64,000 nucleotides of DNA. Origin: Oceaniglobus roseus (GTDB taxonomy: Bacteria; Pseudomonadota; Alphaproteobacteria; Rhodobacterales; Rhodobacteraceae). A model generated the notes under the pieces. That model had not been told where the DNA came from, searched no databases, and saw only the letters and a list, made by a program, of their open reading frames with translations. Below, one piece after another: positions 7,335 through 15,760 of the stretch. The DNA lies in NCBI RefSeq assembly GCF_002869745.1, contig NZ_PNOS01000003.1:62001-126000 (forward strand). Reading direction: 5' to 3'. Positions within the stretch are counted from its first letter, which is position 1; each line of letters begins with the position of its first letter. The translations under genes were made by a program, and so were the position numbers.

Positions 7335-10319
7335 TCAAGCCGCGCTGATCTTGCAGAGAGTGGCCTTCGTCTCCTGCATCTGCGTCACGCTGTCATAGCC
7401 ATAGGTCTGAGCGGTGTTGGTCGATTCCCCCAGCACGATCGGATCCGCGCCCTCCGGGTACTTGTCCCTGAGGTCGACACCTTCGAGAACGCCGCCGAAG
7501 TGGAAGGGCATGAAGGCGACGCCGGGCGCCACGCGCTCGGTCACCAGGGCCTTGACGTGGACCTTGCCGCCTTCCGGACCCTCGACCCAGACCATCGCCC
7601 CGTCACGCACGCCAAGGTCGTTGGCGTCGCGCGGGTTGACCTCGACGAACATGTCCTGCTGCAGCTCGGCCAGCCAGGGGTTCGACCGGGTCTCGTCGCC
7701 GCCGCCCTCGTATTCGACCAGCCGGCCCGAGGTCAGGATGATCGGGTAGTCGTTCGAGAAGTCGTTCTTCTGGATCGACTCGTACATGGTGGGCACCCGC
7801 CAGAAGGTCTTGTCCTCGTAGGTCGGGTAGTCGGCCACCAGGTCGCGCCGGTTGGTGTAGAGAGGTTCGCGGTGGATCGGCACGGGGTCGGGGAAGGTCC
7901 AGACCACGGCGCGGGCCTTGGCGTTGCCGTAGGGCGCGCAGCCGTGCTTGATCGCGACCCGCTGGATGCCGCCCGAAAGGTCGGTCTTCCAGTTCACGCC
8001 GCCGACCTTCTCGTTGTAGTCCGACGGGATGTCGCCGGTCTGCGAGGTCTCGCCCACTTCCTCGGCATCGGGGCGGGTGTCGCGGAAGCCCGCCACCCAC
8101 TCGATCATGCCGCGCTCGTACGGCGTCAGGTCCTTGTCCCAGCCGAGGTCCACCAGCATCTGCATCGTGAACTCGGGATAGCCGTCCTGGATTTCCGAGC
8201 CGACCGGGTAGGAGCCTTCGGCCAGCAGGTTCTCGCCGTTGCGCTCGACCCCGTAGCGGGCGCGGAAGCCCATGCCGCCCTGCGCCACCGGAAGCGAGGT
8301 GTCATAGAGGTTGGCCGAGCCGGGGTGGTTCATCTCGGCCGTGCCCCAGCAGGGCCAGGGCATGCCGTAGAAGTCGCCGTCGGCCGGGCCGCCCGTGGCG
8401 CGCAGGCTCGTGCGGTCGAAGGTGTGCTGGTTCGCCATGTGCATCTTCAGCCGCTCCGGCGACTGGCCGGTATAGCCGACGGTCCACATGCCGCGGTTGA
8501 ACTCGCGGGTCAGGTCCTCGATGTTCGGCTCGTCCTCGCCGTCCATGGCGATGTTCTTGAAGATGCGGTCGGCGAAGCCGAACTTCTTCGCGAACTTCGC
8601 AAGGATGACGTGATCGGGCAGGCTTTCGAACAGCGGCGCCACGACCTGGTCGCGCCACTGGAGCGACCGGTTGGAGGCGGTCACCGATCCCCGCGTCTCG
8701 AACTGGGTCGAGGCGGGCAGGAGATAGGTGTTGTCCTGCCGGTCCTGCAGCACCGCTGAAACGGTGGGGTAGGGGTCGACCACCACCATCAGGTCCAGCT
8801 TCTCCATCGCCGTCTTCATCTCTTTCTGACGGGTGTTGGAGTTCGGCGCGTGGCCCCAGAGGACCATGGCCTTCACGTTGTCGGGCTGGGTGATGTTCGC
8901 CTTGTCCTCGAGAACGCCGTCGATCCAGCGCGAGACGGGGATGCCCGTCTCTTCCATCATCATGCGGTCCTTGCCCTCGGCCCCGGCGCCCGGCATCACC
9001 GCGAAGCGGGCCTTGAGCCAGTCCAGGTCCTCTTCCCAGACCCGCGCCCAGTGAGCCCAGGATCCCGGCGTCAGGCCGTAGTAGCCCGGCAGCGTGTCGG
9101 CGAGCACGCCGAGGTCGGTCGCACCCTGCACGTTGTCGTGGCCGCGGAAGATGTTGGTGCCGCCGCCCGCGGTGCCCATGTTGCCGAGGGCAAGCTGCAG
9201 GATGCAGTAGGCGCGGGTGTTGTTGTTGCCGTTGGTGTGCTGGGTGCCGCCCATGCACCAGATCACGGTGCCGGGACGGTTGTTGGCCAGCGTCATCGCC
9301 ACCCGCTTCAGCTGCGACTCGGGCGCGCCGGTCACACGCTCGACCTCGTCCGGGGTCCACTTCGCGACTTCCTCGCGGATCTGGTCCATCCCCCAGACGC
9401 GGGTGCGGATGAACTCCTTGTCCTCCCAGCCGTTCTCGAAGATGTGCCAGAGGATGCCCCAGACCAGCGCCACGTCCGATCCGGGCCGGAAGCGGACGTA
9501 CTCGTCCGCATGGGCGGCGGTGCGGGTGAAGCGCGGGTCGCAGACGATCAGCGGCGCGTTGTTCTCTTCCTTGGCCTTCAGGACGTGCAGCAGCGAGACG
9601 GGGTGCGCCTCGGCCGGGTTGCCGCCGATGATGAAGATGGCCTTGGAGTTGTGGATGTCGTTGTAGCTGTTGGTCATGGCGCCGTAGCCCCATGTGTTCG
9701 CCACGCCCGCCACGGTGGTCGAGTGGCAGATCCGCGCCTGGTGGTCGACGTTGTTGGTGCCCCAGTAGGCGGCGAACTTCCTGAACAGGTAGGCCTGTTC
9801 GTTGTTGTGCTTGGCCGAGCCCAGCCAGTAGACCGAGTCGGGACCGGCGCTGTCACGGATGGCGAGCATCTTGTCGCCGATCTCGTCGATGGCCTGCTCC
9901 CAGCTGATCTTCTGCCATTCGCCCGCGACCTTCTTCATCGGGTACTTCAGGCGGCGCTCGCCGTGGGCATGCTCGCGCACCGCGGCGCCCTTGGCGCAGT
10001 GGGCCCCCAGGTTGAAGGGGCTGTCGAAGGCCGGTTCCTGGCCGATCCAGACGCCGTTCTGAACCTCGGCCAGCACGGTGCAGCCGACCGAGCAGTGGGT
10101 GCAGACCGACTTGATCGTCTCGACCTTGCCCGCGACCGCTTCCTGCGCGGTGGCCTGGACGACCGAGCCGCCGGTGGCCGAGATCGCGGCGAGCCCGCCG
10201 ATGGCCAGGCCCGAGCCCCGCAGGAACGTCCGCCGGTCGAGCGTGGCGTTCGCCACCTCGCCCAGAAGGCCGGTGCGTTGCGCACGCCTCGCCACCCCGT
10301 TTGTCTTTTTCCTCAGCAT
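7335..10319 (-). CDS. fdhA: Formate dehydrogenase alpha (catalytic) subunit, Mo/W-bis-MGD
   Basis: Catalytic subunit oxidising formate to CO2, 994 residues. An N-terminal twin-arginine signal (RRTFLRGSGLAIGGLAA, Arg29-Arg30) sends it to the periplasm. The [4Fe-4S] ligands are Cys73, Cys76, Cys80 and Cys108 (VCTHCSVGC and AHCAKG). The active-site residue is cysteine, Cys198 in ARICHSTTVAG, where E. coli FdnG has selenocysteine; no in-frame UGA is present. The C-terminal molybdopterin-dinucleotide-binding domain includes LTSGRLVEYEGGGDETRSNPW and ANDLGVRDGAMVWVEGPEGG. GGGGAGAG precedes the ATG. The neighbouring TorD chaperone probably binds its TAT signal during cofactor insertion. Whether Mo or W is used cannot be told from the sequence. 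Confidence 0.95.
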   Translation of the reverse strand: MLRKKTNGVARRAQRTGLLGEVANATLDRRTFLRGSGLAIGGLAAISATGGSVVQATAQEAVAGKVETIKSVCTHCSVGCTVLAEVQNGVWIGQEPAFDSPFNLGAHCAKGAAVREHAHGERRLKYPMKKVAGEWQKISWEQAIDEIGDKMLAIRDSAGPDSVYWLGSAKHNNEQAYLFRKFAAYWGTNNVDHQARICHSTTVAGVANTWGYGAMTNSYNDIHNSKAIFIIGGNPAEAHPVSLLHVLKAKEENNAPLIVCDPRFTRTAAHADEYVRFRPGSDVALVWGILWHIFENGWEDKEFIRTRVWGMDQIREEVAKWTPDEVERVTGAPESQLKRVAMTLANNRPGTVIWCMGGTQHTNGNNNTRAYCILQLALGNMGTAGGGTNIFRGHDNVQGATDLGVLADTLPGYYGLTPGSWAHWARVWEEDLDWLKARFAVMPGAGAEGKDRMMMEETGIPVSRWIDGVLEDKANITQPDNVKAMVLWGHAPNSNTRQKEMKTAMEKLDLMVVVDPYPTVSAVLQDRQDNTYLLPASTQFETRGSVTASNRSLQWRDQVVAPLFESLPDHVILAKFAKKFGFADRIFKNIAMDGEDEPNIEDLTREFNRGMWTVGYTGQSPERLKMHMANQHTFDRTSLRATGGPADGDFYGMPWPCWGTAEMNHPGSANLYDTSLPVAQGGMGFRARYGVERNGENLLAEGSYPVGSEIQDGYPEFTMQMLVDLGWDKDLTPYERGMIEWVAGFRDTRPDAEEVGETSQTGDIPSDYNEKVGGVNWKTDLSGGIQRVAIKHGCAPYGNAKARAVVWTFPDPVPIHREPLYTNRRDLVADYPTYEDKTFWRVPTMYESIQKNDFSNDYPIILTSGRLVEYEGGGDETRSNPWLAELQQDMFVEVNPRDANDLGVRDGAMVWVEGPEGGKVHVKALVTERVAPGVAFMPFHFGGVLEGVDLRDKYPEGADPIVLGESTNTAQTYGYDSVTQMQETKATLCKISAA

Positions 10320-10418
10320 GGCATCTCTCCCCTGTCTGCGCCGGGCCGTCCCGATTGGACCCTTGCAGTCTTGCTTTTGGGCCGGCGGGTCATACGCCGC
10401 TTCGGCCGGTTTCGATCC

Positions 10419-10613
10419 TCAGAACCGCGCGCTGTCGAAGTAGGCGCGGGTGTGTTCGGTGTCCTGCATCGTCTGGGAGCCGGGATCCACCGGCGCCGCC
10501 TCGGCGTTCGCCGCGCCGCCCGAGGCCGCGGCGGCCAGGGCTGCGGGGGCGGCGGTGCCGGCCAGCTTAAGGAAGTCGCGGCGGCTCTGGGCGCCGTCCT
10601 TGCCGTTCTTCAT
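10419..10613 (-). CDS. fdhX: Formate dehydrogenase region TAT-signal peptide protein (FdhX)
   Basis: Short 64-residue protein that is almost only a twin-arginine signal: SRRDFLKLAGTAAPAALAAAASGGAANA followed by about 25 residues ending HTRAYFDSARF. This matches the small 'formate dehydrogenase region TAT target' family encoded just upstream of fdhA in many proteobacteria. Its role is not established; a structural or assembly part of the exported enzyme is the usual suggestion. A GAGGGAGAGAG ribosome site precedes the ATG at 10613. It lies between the TorD chaperone gene and fdhA in the same operon. Confidence 0.85.
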   Translation of the reverse strand: MKNGKDGAQSRRDFLKLAGTAAPAALAAAASGGAANAEAAPVDPGSQTMQDTEHTRAYFDSARF

Positions 10614-10696
10614 CTCTCTCTCCCTCTTCGGTTTCGGGCCCGTCCCGGCCCGGTCTTTCTGTGCGGCCCCCGGGCCGCGGTCTTCAAGGCGGCCGC

Positions 10697-11302
10697 TCAG
10701 GCCGCGGTCAGCCGGAATGCCTCGCGCTCGATCTCCATGAACGCCCGCCCGGCGGTGCCGAGCGAGGCGTAGAGGACCGAGGTCTTCGCGCCCTCGAGAT
10801 CGCTGAAGAAATGCGCGGCCCAGGGGGCGACGTGGGTCGCGAAGAATGTCTTCTGCCGGTCGAGGCCGGCGGGCGGGCCGAAGCGGCCGACGATCATGCC
10901 GCCCATCATCTCCATCAGCGAGGCGATGTTGTCCTCGGGCTCGAACACGTTCTTCGCCCTGACGATCCCGAGCGCGGCCATGTCGCCGCGCAGCCGGGCC
11001 AGCGGCTTCTCGTTCAGGAAGCCGGTCAGGTAGTAGCTGGCATAGGGCAGCAGCTCGCCCCGGCCGAGGCCGATGAACAGCGCGTTGAACTCGCTGCGGG
11101 CCTTCGCGGGCTTCGTCACCTTCGCGACCCTCGCCAGCGAGGTGATCGCGCGGCCGAGGTCGCTGTCGTCGCCCGAAAGCGCGGCCGTCTGGTCGAGCAG
11201 CATCTGGTCCGGCGGCGCCGAGAGCATCAGCCCGAGATAATTGTAGAGATCCGCGCGAAGGCGGTCCTCGGGCGCGACGTCATGGTGCAGTGCGGCGGTC
11301 AT
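10697..11302 (-). CDS. TorD/DmsD-family molybdoenzyme chaperone
   Basis: Cytoplasmic chaperone of 201 residues, expected to bind the apo catalytic subunit and its TAT signal until the cofactor is in place. Family features visible are the all-helical composition, the start RADLYNYLGLMLSAPP, the motif EFNALFIGLGRGELLPYASYYLTGFLNEKPL (the E-x-LF-x-G/P-x-G/Y-SYY signature) and the later EDNIASLMEMMGGM with FFATHVAPWAAHFFSDLEGA. Its ATG overlaps the stop of the DUF3306 gene (ATGA), and GAGGAT lies just upstream. Position in the fdh operon makes FdhA the obvious client. Confidence 0.9.
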   Translation of the reverse strand: MTAALHHDVAPEDRLRADLYNYLGLMLSAPPDQMLLDQTAALSGDDSDLGRAITSLARVAKVTKPAKARSEFNALFIGLGRGELLPYASYYLTGFLNEKPLARLRGDMAALGIVRAKNVFEPEDNIASLMEMMGGMIVGRFGPPAGLDRQKTFFATHVAPWAAHFFSDLEGAKTSVLYASLGTAGRAFMEIEREAFRLTAA

Positions 11303-11922
11303 GTATCCTCGGACCCGAACGTGAAGCGCATCCGGCGCGGCGCCGGAGCGGGGATTTCATAATCGCCGCCATCCGTTTGAAATGCAACAGTTTCTCCACT
11401 GCATTCCTTCCCGTCGGCTTGCACGATTTCCGCATCTTCCGGGAAATCCTGCACAGGGTCCGCAGCGTCCGGTTCCGGCGTGACCGCGTCCGCCTCCGCC
11501 GCGGCGGCGCGGCGCTCGACCTCCTGAAGGTGGCCCAGCATCCCCTTGCCGACCTGGTAGGCGGTCCGGATCGGCCCGTTGCCGGTGGAGCCGGTCAGGT
11601 AGTCGCCGTCGTAGTCGTTCAGCCCGTCGAGACAGGCGAGCACGGGATTCGACCGCCAGAGCCGCCGGAGCGCGCGGTTGCGGATGTGCAGCGGCACCGC
11701 CTTGCCGAGGAAGCGGCTGAAGTCGTCGCCCATCTTCAGCGTGTCGGGATCGGGCAGGTCGAGGGCGGCGAGGATCTCCTCGTCGCTGCGCGTTTCGGGT
11801 TCCGCGGGGCCGGGGGGCGCGGCCTTCTCGGCCCTTTCCGCCTGCCGCGCCTCGGCAAGGGCCTTCTCCTCGGCCTCGACCGCGGCGCGGCGGCGGTCCC
11901 AGAAGGACAGCGGGCGGCTCAT
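11299..11922 (-). CDS. DUF3306 domain-containing formate dehydrogenase accessory protein
   Basis: Cytoplasmic protein of 207 residues starting MSRPLSFWDRRRAAVEAEE, the typical DUF3306 beginning, with an Ala/Glu-rich helical segment, then MGDDFSRFLGKAVPLHIRNRALRRLWRSNPVLACLDGLNDYDGDY, the most conserved part. A low-complexity acidic region follows. DUF3306 proteins occur next to DUF3305 in formate dehydrogenase loci, and their biochemical role is not known to me. The start overlaps the DUF3305 stop and its stop overlaps the torD-like start, both as ATGA, so translation is coupled through the three genes. Confidence 0.88.
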   Translation of the reverse strand: MSRPLSFWDRRRAAVEAEEKALAEARQAERAEKAAPPGPAEPETRSDEEILAALDLPDPDTLKMGDDFSRFLGKAVPLHIRNRALRRLWRSNPVLACLDGLNDYDGDYLTGSTGNGPIRTAYQVGKGMLGHLQEVERRAAAAEADAVTPEPDAADPVQDFPEDAEIVQADGKECSGETVAFQTDGGDYEIPAPAPRRMRFTFGSEDT

Positions 11923-12479
11923 GAGGCGGCCTTGCCGCGGGCCGGGGCGCGGTAGACGTCGGTCGTCTGGGAAATCCGCGGATCGCCCACGCCGTCCTCG
12001 GTCCGGTCGGTGCGCAGCCGGTCGCGGCGGCGCTTGACGAAGGCCTCCTCGCGGTGGTGCTTCTCGACGAAGGCGGAAATCCAGGCGTGCATCGGGCCGG
12101 GCATCGCCACCTTCTCCACCAGCTCCTCGCCGGAATCGGAATAGTCCTGCGCGACATAGGGCGAGGCGGTGACGAGATGCGCCTCGAGCGGACAGGGGCC
12201 CGAGCCCTCCTGCCGCAGGATGACGTAGATCGACGGTTCGCGCGCCGCCAGCTCGTGCGCATAGGCCTCGGTATCCGAGACGTAGAGGGTCAGCGGCAGG
12301 GTCGCGGCGTGGAACAGCGTCGTCTCGCCCTCCTGACGCAGCACCTTCCAGTCGGCGGGTCCGGCCCCCGGCAGGACGTCGGTCGCCCGCCACGCCCACT
12401 TCGCCCAGCGGGTGACGCCGGGCGTGCGCTTGACGACGATCCCGACCGGCACGGTTTCGGCATCCGGATAGACGAACAA
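11919..12479 (-). CDS. DUF3305 domain-containing formate dehydrogenase accessory protein
   Basis: First gene of the leftward formate dehydrogenase operon, 186 residues. The family begins with VPVGIVVKRTPGVTRWAKWAWRATDVLPGA and continues with TLPLTLYVSDTEAYAHEL, PSIYVILR and VTASPYVAQDYSDSGEELVEKVAMP, all visible here. It starts with TTG at 12479: GGAGGAG stands five bases upstream and no in-frame ATG occurs before the conserved core. The C-terminal tail is basic (KRRRDRLRTDR). It overlaps DUF3306 by four bases. The intergenic region behind it carries two direct repeats that may control the locus. Confidence 0.85.
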   Translation of the reverse strand: MFVYPDAETVPVGIVVKRTPGVTRWAKWAWRATDVLPGAGPADWKVLRQEGETTLFHAATLPLTLYVSDTEAYAHELAAREPSIYVILRQEGSGPCPLEAHLVTASPYVAQDYSDSGEELVEKVAMPGPMHAWISAFVEKHHREEAFVKRRRDRLRTDRTEDGVGDPRISQTTDVYRAPARGKAAS

Positions 12480-12783
12480 GGCGGCTCCTCCCAGGCTACG
12501 GCGCGCATATTGCAGGAAAAATCCAGCCCGACCAAGCGCATATTGCCGCGGATGCCGCGCAACACTTCGTGCGCGCGCCGCGGCGTGGCGGGTTGTATCG
12601 GCCTAATCCCATGAGCGTCCACCGGATTCCGCCGCCCTGTATCCGGGGCGCCCCGGTCCGCCCCGAGCCTGCCAAGATCGGTCCCGACCGGTTTCCGGTT
12701 TACCCCGGACGCGATTCCCGGCTACCTGCGGGCCGGGCCCGCCCCGCTTGGACGCGGCCCGCTGCACCTCGGGAGGGCGCGCC
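12480..12783. other. Divergent intergenic region of the formate dehydrogenase locus
   Basis: A 304-base stretch without a gene between the leftward DUF3305-fdh operon and the rightward polyferredoxin. It should hold both promoters. Its half nearest DUF3305 is less GC-rich and contains the direct repeats GCGCATATTGC described separately; the half nearest the polyferredoxin is GC-rich with CCGGTTTCCGGTTTACC. I see no convincing small gene or RNA. Confidence 0.6.
12503..12546. promoter_or_regulatory. Paired direct repeat GCGCATATTGC upstream of the fdh operon
   Basis: GCGCATATTGC occurs at 12503-12513 and again, exactly, at 12536-12546, with a 33-bp period (about three helical turns). Each copy contains the imperfect dyad GCATATTGC. 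Same-face repeated sites at this position suggest an activator or repressor binding in tandem upstream of the DUF3305-fdh operon. The regulator is not identified in the window. Confidence 0.5.
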
Positions 12784-14739
12784 ATGACCAAGACACTGAT
12801 GATCTGCTCCTGCCTCGGCACCCAGAAGGTCGACCAGCAGGCGCTGAACGGACAGGCGGGCGTCACGTGCTCGCCGCTCTACGCCGCGCTCTGCACGGCG
12901 CAGGTCGGGGCGGCGGCGAAGGCGATGGCCGAGGGCGAGGTGATGATCGCCTGCCGGCAGGAGGCGCCGCGCTTCCGCGAACTGGCCGCCGAACTGGGCG
13001 TGGACGAGCCCGCCTTGGTCGACCTGCGCGACCGCGCTGGCTGGTCGGACGAGGCCGCGGCGGCGGGTCCGAAACAGGCGGCGCTGGCGGCCGAGGCGCA
13101 GTTGCGGGTGCCGCTGGCGCGGACCATGGATGTGGTCTCGGAAGGCACCTGCCTGGTGCTCGGCGCCGGTGCCGTGGCCGAGCAGGCGGCGCGCGACCTG
13201 GCCGACCACCTGGCCGTGACGCTGCTGCTGTCCGAACCGGGCGATCTGCCCGTCTCTCCCGGCTTCGACACCGCCGTCGGGCGGCTGTCCCGGGCGCAGG
13301 GCGCGCTCGGCGGTTTCGAGGTCAGGATCGACGCCTTCCGCCCGGTGATCCCCGGCGGGCGCGGCGCGCCGACGCTGGAGGATCCGAGGGACGGGGCCAA
13401 GTCGCGCTGCGACATCATCCTCGACCTCTCGGGCAACCCGCCGCTGTTCCCCGCCCACGAGAAGCGCGAGGGCTACCTGCGCGCCGATCCCGGCAGCCAG
13501 GGCGCGGTGGCGAAGGCGGTGCTGGAGGCCTCGCACCTTGTCGGCACCTTCGAGAAGCCGCTCCATGTCCGCCTCGAACCCTCGCTCTGCGCCCATTCGC
13601 GCGCGGGCCAGCCCGCCTGCAGCAACTGCCTCGACATCTGCCCGACCGGCGCGATCTCGCCCGCCGGCGACCATGTGAGCGTCGATCCGATGATCTGCGC
13701 GGGCTGCGGCGCCTGTTCGGCGCTCTGCCCCTCGGGGGCCATCGCGCTGGACGCGCCGCCGGTGGAGACGGTGTTCCGCCGCCTTTCGACCCTCGCCTCG
13801 ACCTACCTCGCCGCGGGCGGCGCCGCGCCGCGGCTGCTGGTCCACGACGCACCCTTCGGGGCCGAGATGATCGGCCTTGCCGCCCGCCACGGCCGCGGCC
13901 TGCCCGCCGACGTGATCCCGCTGGAGGTGACGGCACTTGCGGGCTTCGGCCATGCCGAGATGCTGGCGGCGCTCGCCTGCGGTTTCGTCTCGGTCGACAT
14001 CCTGCTGGCCCCCCGGACCGAGCGCGACACGCCCGAGCGCGAGGCGCTGCTGGCCGGGGCGGTGGCGGGGCAGGGCCGCGTCGCGCTGCTGGACCTCGCC
14101 GATCCCGATGCGCTGTCCGACCGCCTTTATGGGGCGGAGGTTCCCGCCCCGCTGACCGAGCCGGTGCTGCCCATGGGCTCGCGCCGCCAGATCGCGCGGC
14201 TTGCCGCCAAGGCGATCCACGGCGAGGCGGTGCTGCCGCTGCCCGAGCACGCGCCCTATGGCGCGGTGCTGGTCGACACCGACGCCTGCACGCTGTGCCT
14301 CTCCTGCGTCTCGCTCTGCCCTTCCGGCGCGCTCGGCGACAACCCGGACCTGCCGCAACTGCGGTTCCAGGAGGATGCCTGCCTGCAATGCGGCCTCTGC
14401 GCCAACATCTGCCCGGAGGACGCGATCACGCTGAAGCCGCAGCTGAACCTGGCGCCGGACGCCTTCAGCCAGGTGATCCTGAACGAGGAGGAGCCCTTCG
14501 CCTGCATCGAATGCGGCAGCCTCTTCGGGGTGAAATCGACCATCGAGCGGATCACCGAGAAGCTGGCGGGCAAGCATTCGATGTTCGCCAACCCCAACGC
14601 CGCGCGGATGATCCAGATGTGCGACGACTGCCGGGTGAAGGCGCAGTACCACAGCCAGGACAACCCCTTCGCCATGGGCGAGCGGCCGCGCGTGCGTACC
14701 GCCGACAGCGACGGGCCCAGCAAGCGGCGCGACCACTGA
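12784..14739 (+). CDS. Multi-cluster 4Fe-4S protein of the formate dehydrogenase locus
   Basis: Polyferredoxin of 651 residues, cytoplasmic (no signal). An N-terminal region starting MTKTLMICSCLGTQKVD contains few cysteines. Ferredoxin-type groups follow: CSNCLDICP at residue 279, CAGCGACSALCP at 305, CTLCLSCVSLCP at 502 and CLQCGLCANICP at 533. Extra CxxC pairs lie at 574 (CIEC) and 613 (CDDC), which could bind another cluster or zinc. The family is regularly found beside FDH3 genes and may supply electrons or clusters for assembly; its function is not settled. The ATG has GGGAGGG upstream; an upstream ATG at 12748 lacks one. Confidence 0.88.
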   Translation: MTKTLMICSCLGTQKVDQQALNGQAGVTCSPLYAALCTAQVGAAAKAMAEGEVMIACRQEAPRFRELAAELGVDEPALVDLRDRAGWSDEAAAAGPKQAALAAEAQLRVPLARTMDVVSEGTCLVLGAGAVAEQAARDLADHLAVTLLLSEPGDLPVSPGFDTAVGRLSRAQGALGGFEVRIDAFRPVIPGGRGAPTLEDPRDGAKSRCDIILDLSGNPPLFPAHEKREGYLRADPGSQGAVAKAVLEASHLVGTFEKPLHVRLEPSLCAHSRAGQPACSNCLDICPTGAISPAGDHVSVDPMICAGCGACSALCPSGAIALDAPPVETVFRRLSTLASTYLAAGGAAPRLLVHDAPFGAEMIGLAARHGRGLPADVIPLEVTALAGFGHAEMLAALACGFVSVDILLAPRTERDTPEREALLAGAVAGQGRVALLDLADPDALSDRLYGAEVPAPLTEPVLPMGSRRQIARLAAKAIHGEAVLPLPEHAPYGAVLVDTDACTLCLSCVSLCPSGALGDNPDLPQLRFQEDACLQCGLCANICPEDAITLKPQLNLAPDAFSQVILNEEEPFACIECGSLFGVKSTIERITEKLAGKHSMFANPNAARMIQMCDDCRVKAQYHSQDNPFAMGERPRVRTADSDGPSKRRDH

Positions 14740-14743
14740 GGGG

Positions 14744-15472
14744 CTACTGCGCCTCGATCGGCGCGCCGAGGTCGGCGGGGGCGAGGGTGGCCGCATAGGC
14801 CGCGATCGCCTCCACATCGTCGAGCGTCATCTCCAGTGGCACGATGCCCGGCGGCCGCTGGTCGTGGAAGGGCGGGGTGACATCGACGATCTGGGTGAAG
14901 CTCGGGTGCGGGTTCAGGACGTAGAAGGTGGCGAAGCGGTTCTCCCACTCCGGCAGGGCGCGCAGTACCGCGAAGGAGGGCGTGGCGCTGATGCCGTTCA
15001 TCCGGTTCTTCTCGCTCACCACGTGGCAGCGGCCGCACTGCGCCTCGGCCAGCTTCGCGCCCGCCACCGGATCGCCGTCGAACGTGACCGCCTCGGCCTG
15101 TTCCGGCTCGGCGACCGGTGGCGAGAAGGGCGTCTCGCCGTCCTTCTCGAAGGAGGCCACGGTGTTCTGCCCGATCTCCGAGAGCAGCCAGTCGCGGAAC
15201 TGCTCCGCCTCCGCCGCCTCGCCGATCTCCAGCCGCCAGGTCTGGCCGAGCCCGGTGAAGACCGGCACGCCCTCGCCGCCCAGCACCGCCTCGGGTGCCG
15301 CGTCGGTCTGCTCCACGCGCACTCCGTGCTTCAGCGCGAAGCGGGGCAGCAGGTATTGCAGGAATCCGCTGTCGGCCAGCGCTTGCGGAGCGGAGAGGGC
15401 CAGCCTATTGTCCGCCGCCAAAGCCAGCGACGGGCTGAGCAGAAGCATGACGGGCAGCAGCGGTTTCAACAC
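14744..15472 (-). CDS. Secreted monohaem cytochrome c with an N-terminal binding-protein-like domain
   Basis: Periplasmic protein of 242 residues. The signal peptide MLKPLLPVMLLLSPSLALA is followed by about 100 residues resembling a shortened type-2 periplasmic binding fold, as in tungstate/molybdate binders: SGFLQYLLPRFALKHGVRVEQ at its start and EQFRDWLLSEIGQNTVASF at its end, with the usual middle portion absent. A class I cytochrome c domain follows with haem site CGRCH and a late axial candidate in MTLDDVEAIAAYAATL. The start is GTG at 15472 with GGAGGG eight bases upstream. It ends 4 bases from the convergent polyferredoxin. An electron-transfer link to formate dehydrogenase is inferred from location. 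Confidence 0.8.
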   Translation of the reverse strand: MLKPLLPVMLLLSPSLALAADNRLALSAPQALADSGFLQYLLPRFALKHGVRVEQTDAAPEAVLGGEGVPVFTGLGQTWRLEIGEAAEAEQFRDWLLSEIGQNTVASFEKDGETPFSPPVAEPEQAEAVTFDGDPVAGAKLAEAQCGRCHVVSEKNRMNGISATPSFAVLRALPEWENRFATFYVLNPHPSFTQIVDVTPPFHDQRPPGIVPLEMTLDDVEAIAAYAATLAPADLGAPIEAQ

Positions 15473-15565
15473 GGGATCGGCCCTCCGGGGCACGGGATCG
15501 CTGAGGCTTTCGAGCCTGCGACACGGCACCGCGCCCGTCAAGCGCACAGCAGAAGGGAGAGACGG

Positions 15566-15760
15566 ATGAGCGACGATTTCAACATGTCGATGCGGAAGTT
15601 CCTGAAGCAGGTCGGCGTGACCTCGCAGCAGGCCATCGAGGAGGCGATGCGCCAGAAGGGCGACACCGCGGGCAAGAATTACTCGGCCAAGGTGGTGCTG
15701 ACGGTCGACGGGCTCGACCTCGAGCACACCGTCACCGGCACGATCCAGGGCCAGTCCTGA
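15566..15760 (+). CDS. DUF6494 family small protein
   Basis: Small soluble protein of 64 residues: MSDDFNMSMRKFLKQVGVTS, then QQAIEEAMR and a short beta-like stretch AKVVLTVDGLDLEHTVTGTI. It matches my recollection of the DUF6494 family, found next to formate dehydrogenase accessory genes; no biochemical role is known to me. AAGGGAGAG precedes the ATG at 15566. Its TGA is immediately followed by the ATG of the Mrp ATPase (TGAATG), so the two are coupled. It is the first gene of the rightward overlapping set DUF6494-mrp-ligase-like-DUF6505. Confidence 0.85.
   Translation: MSDDFNMSMRKFLKQVGVTSQQAIEEAMRQKGDTAGKNYSAKVVLTVDGLDLEHTVTGTIQGQS

Noticed and set aside
7335-10319. Possible selenocysteine formate dehydrogenase
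   Set aside because: The active-site codon is cysteine (ARICHS) and no in-frame UGA is needed.
12700-14817. A 705-codon leftward frame antisense to the polyferredoxin
   Set aside because: Its composition is a GC shadow and the sense strand has multiple conserved ferredoxin motifs.
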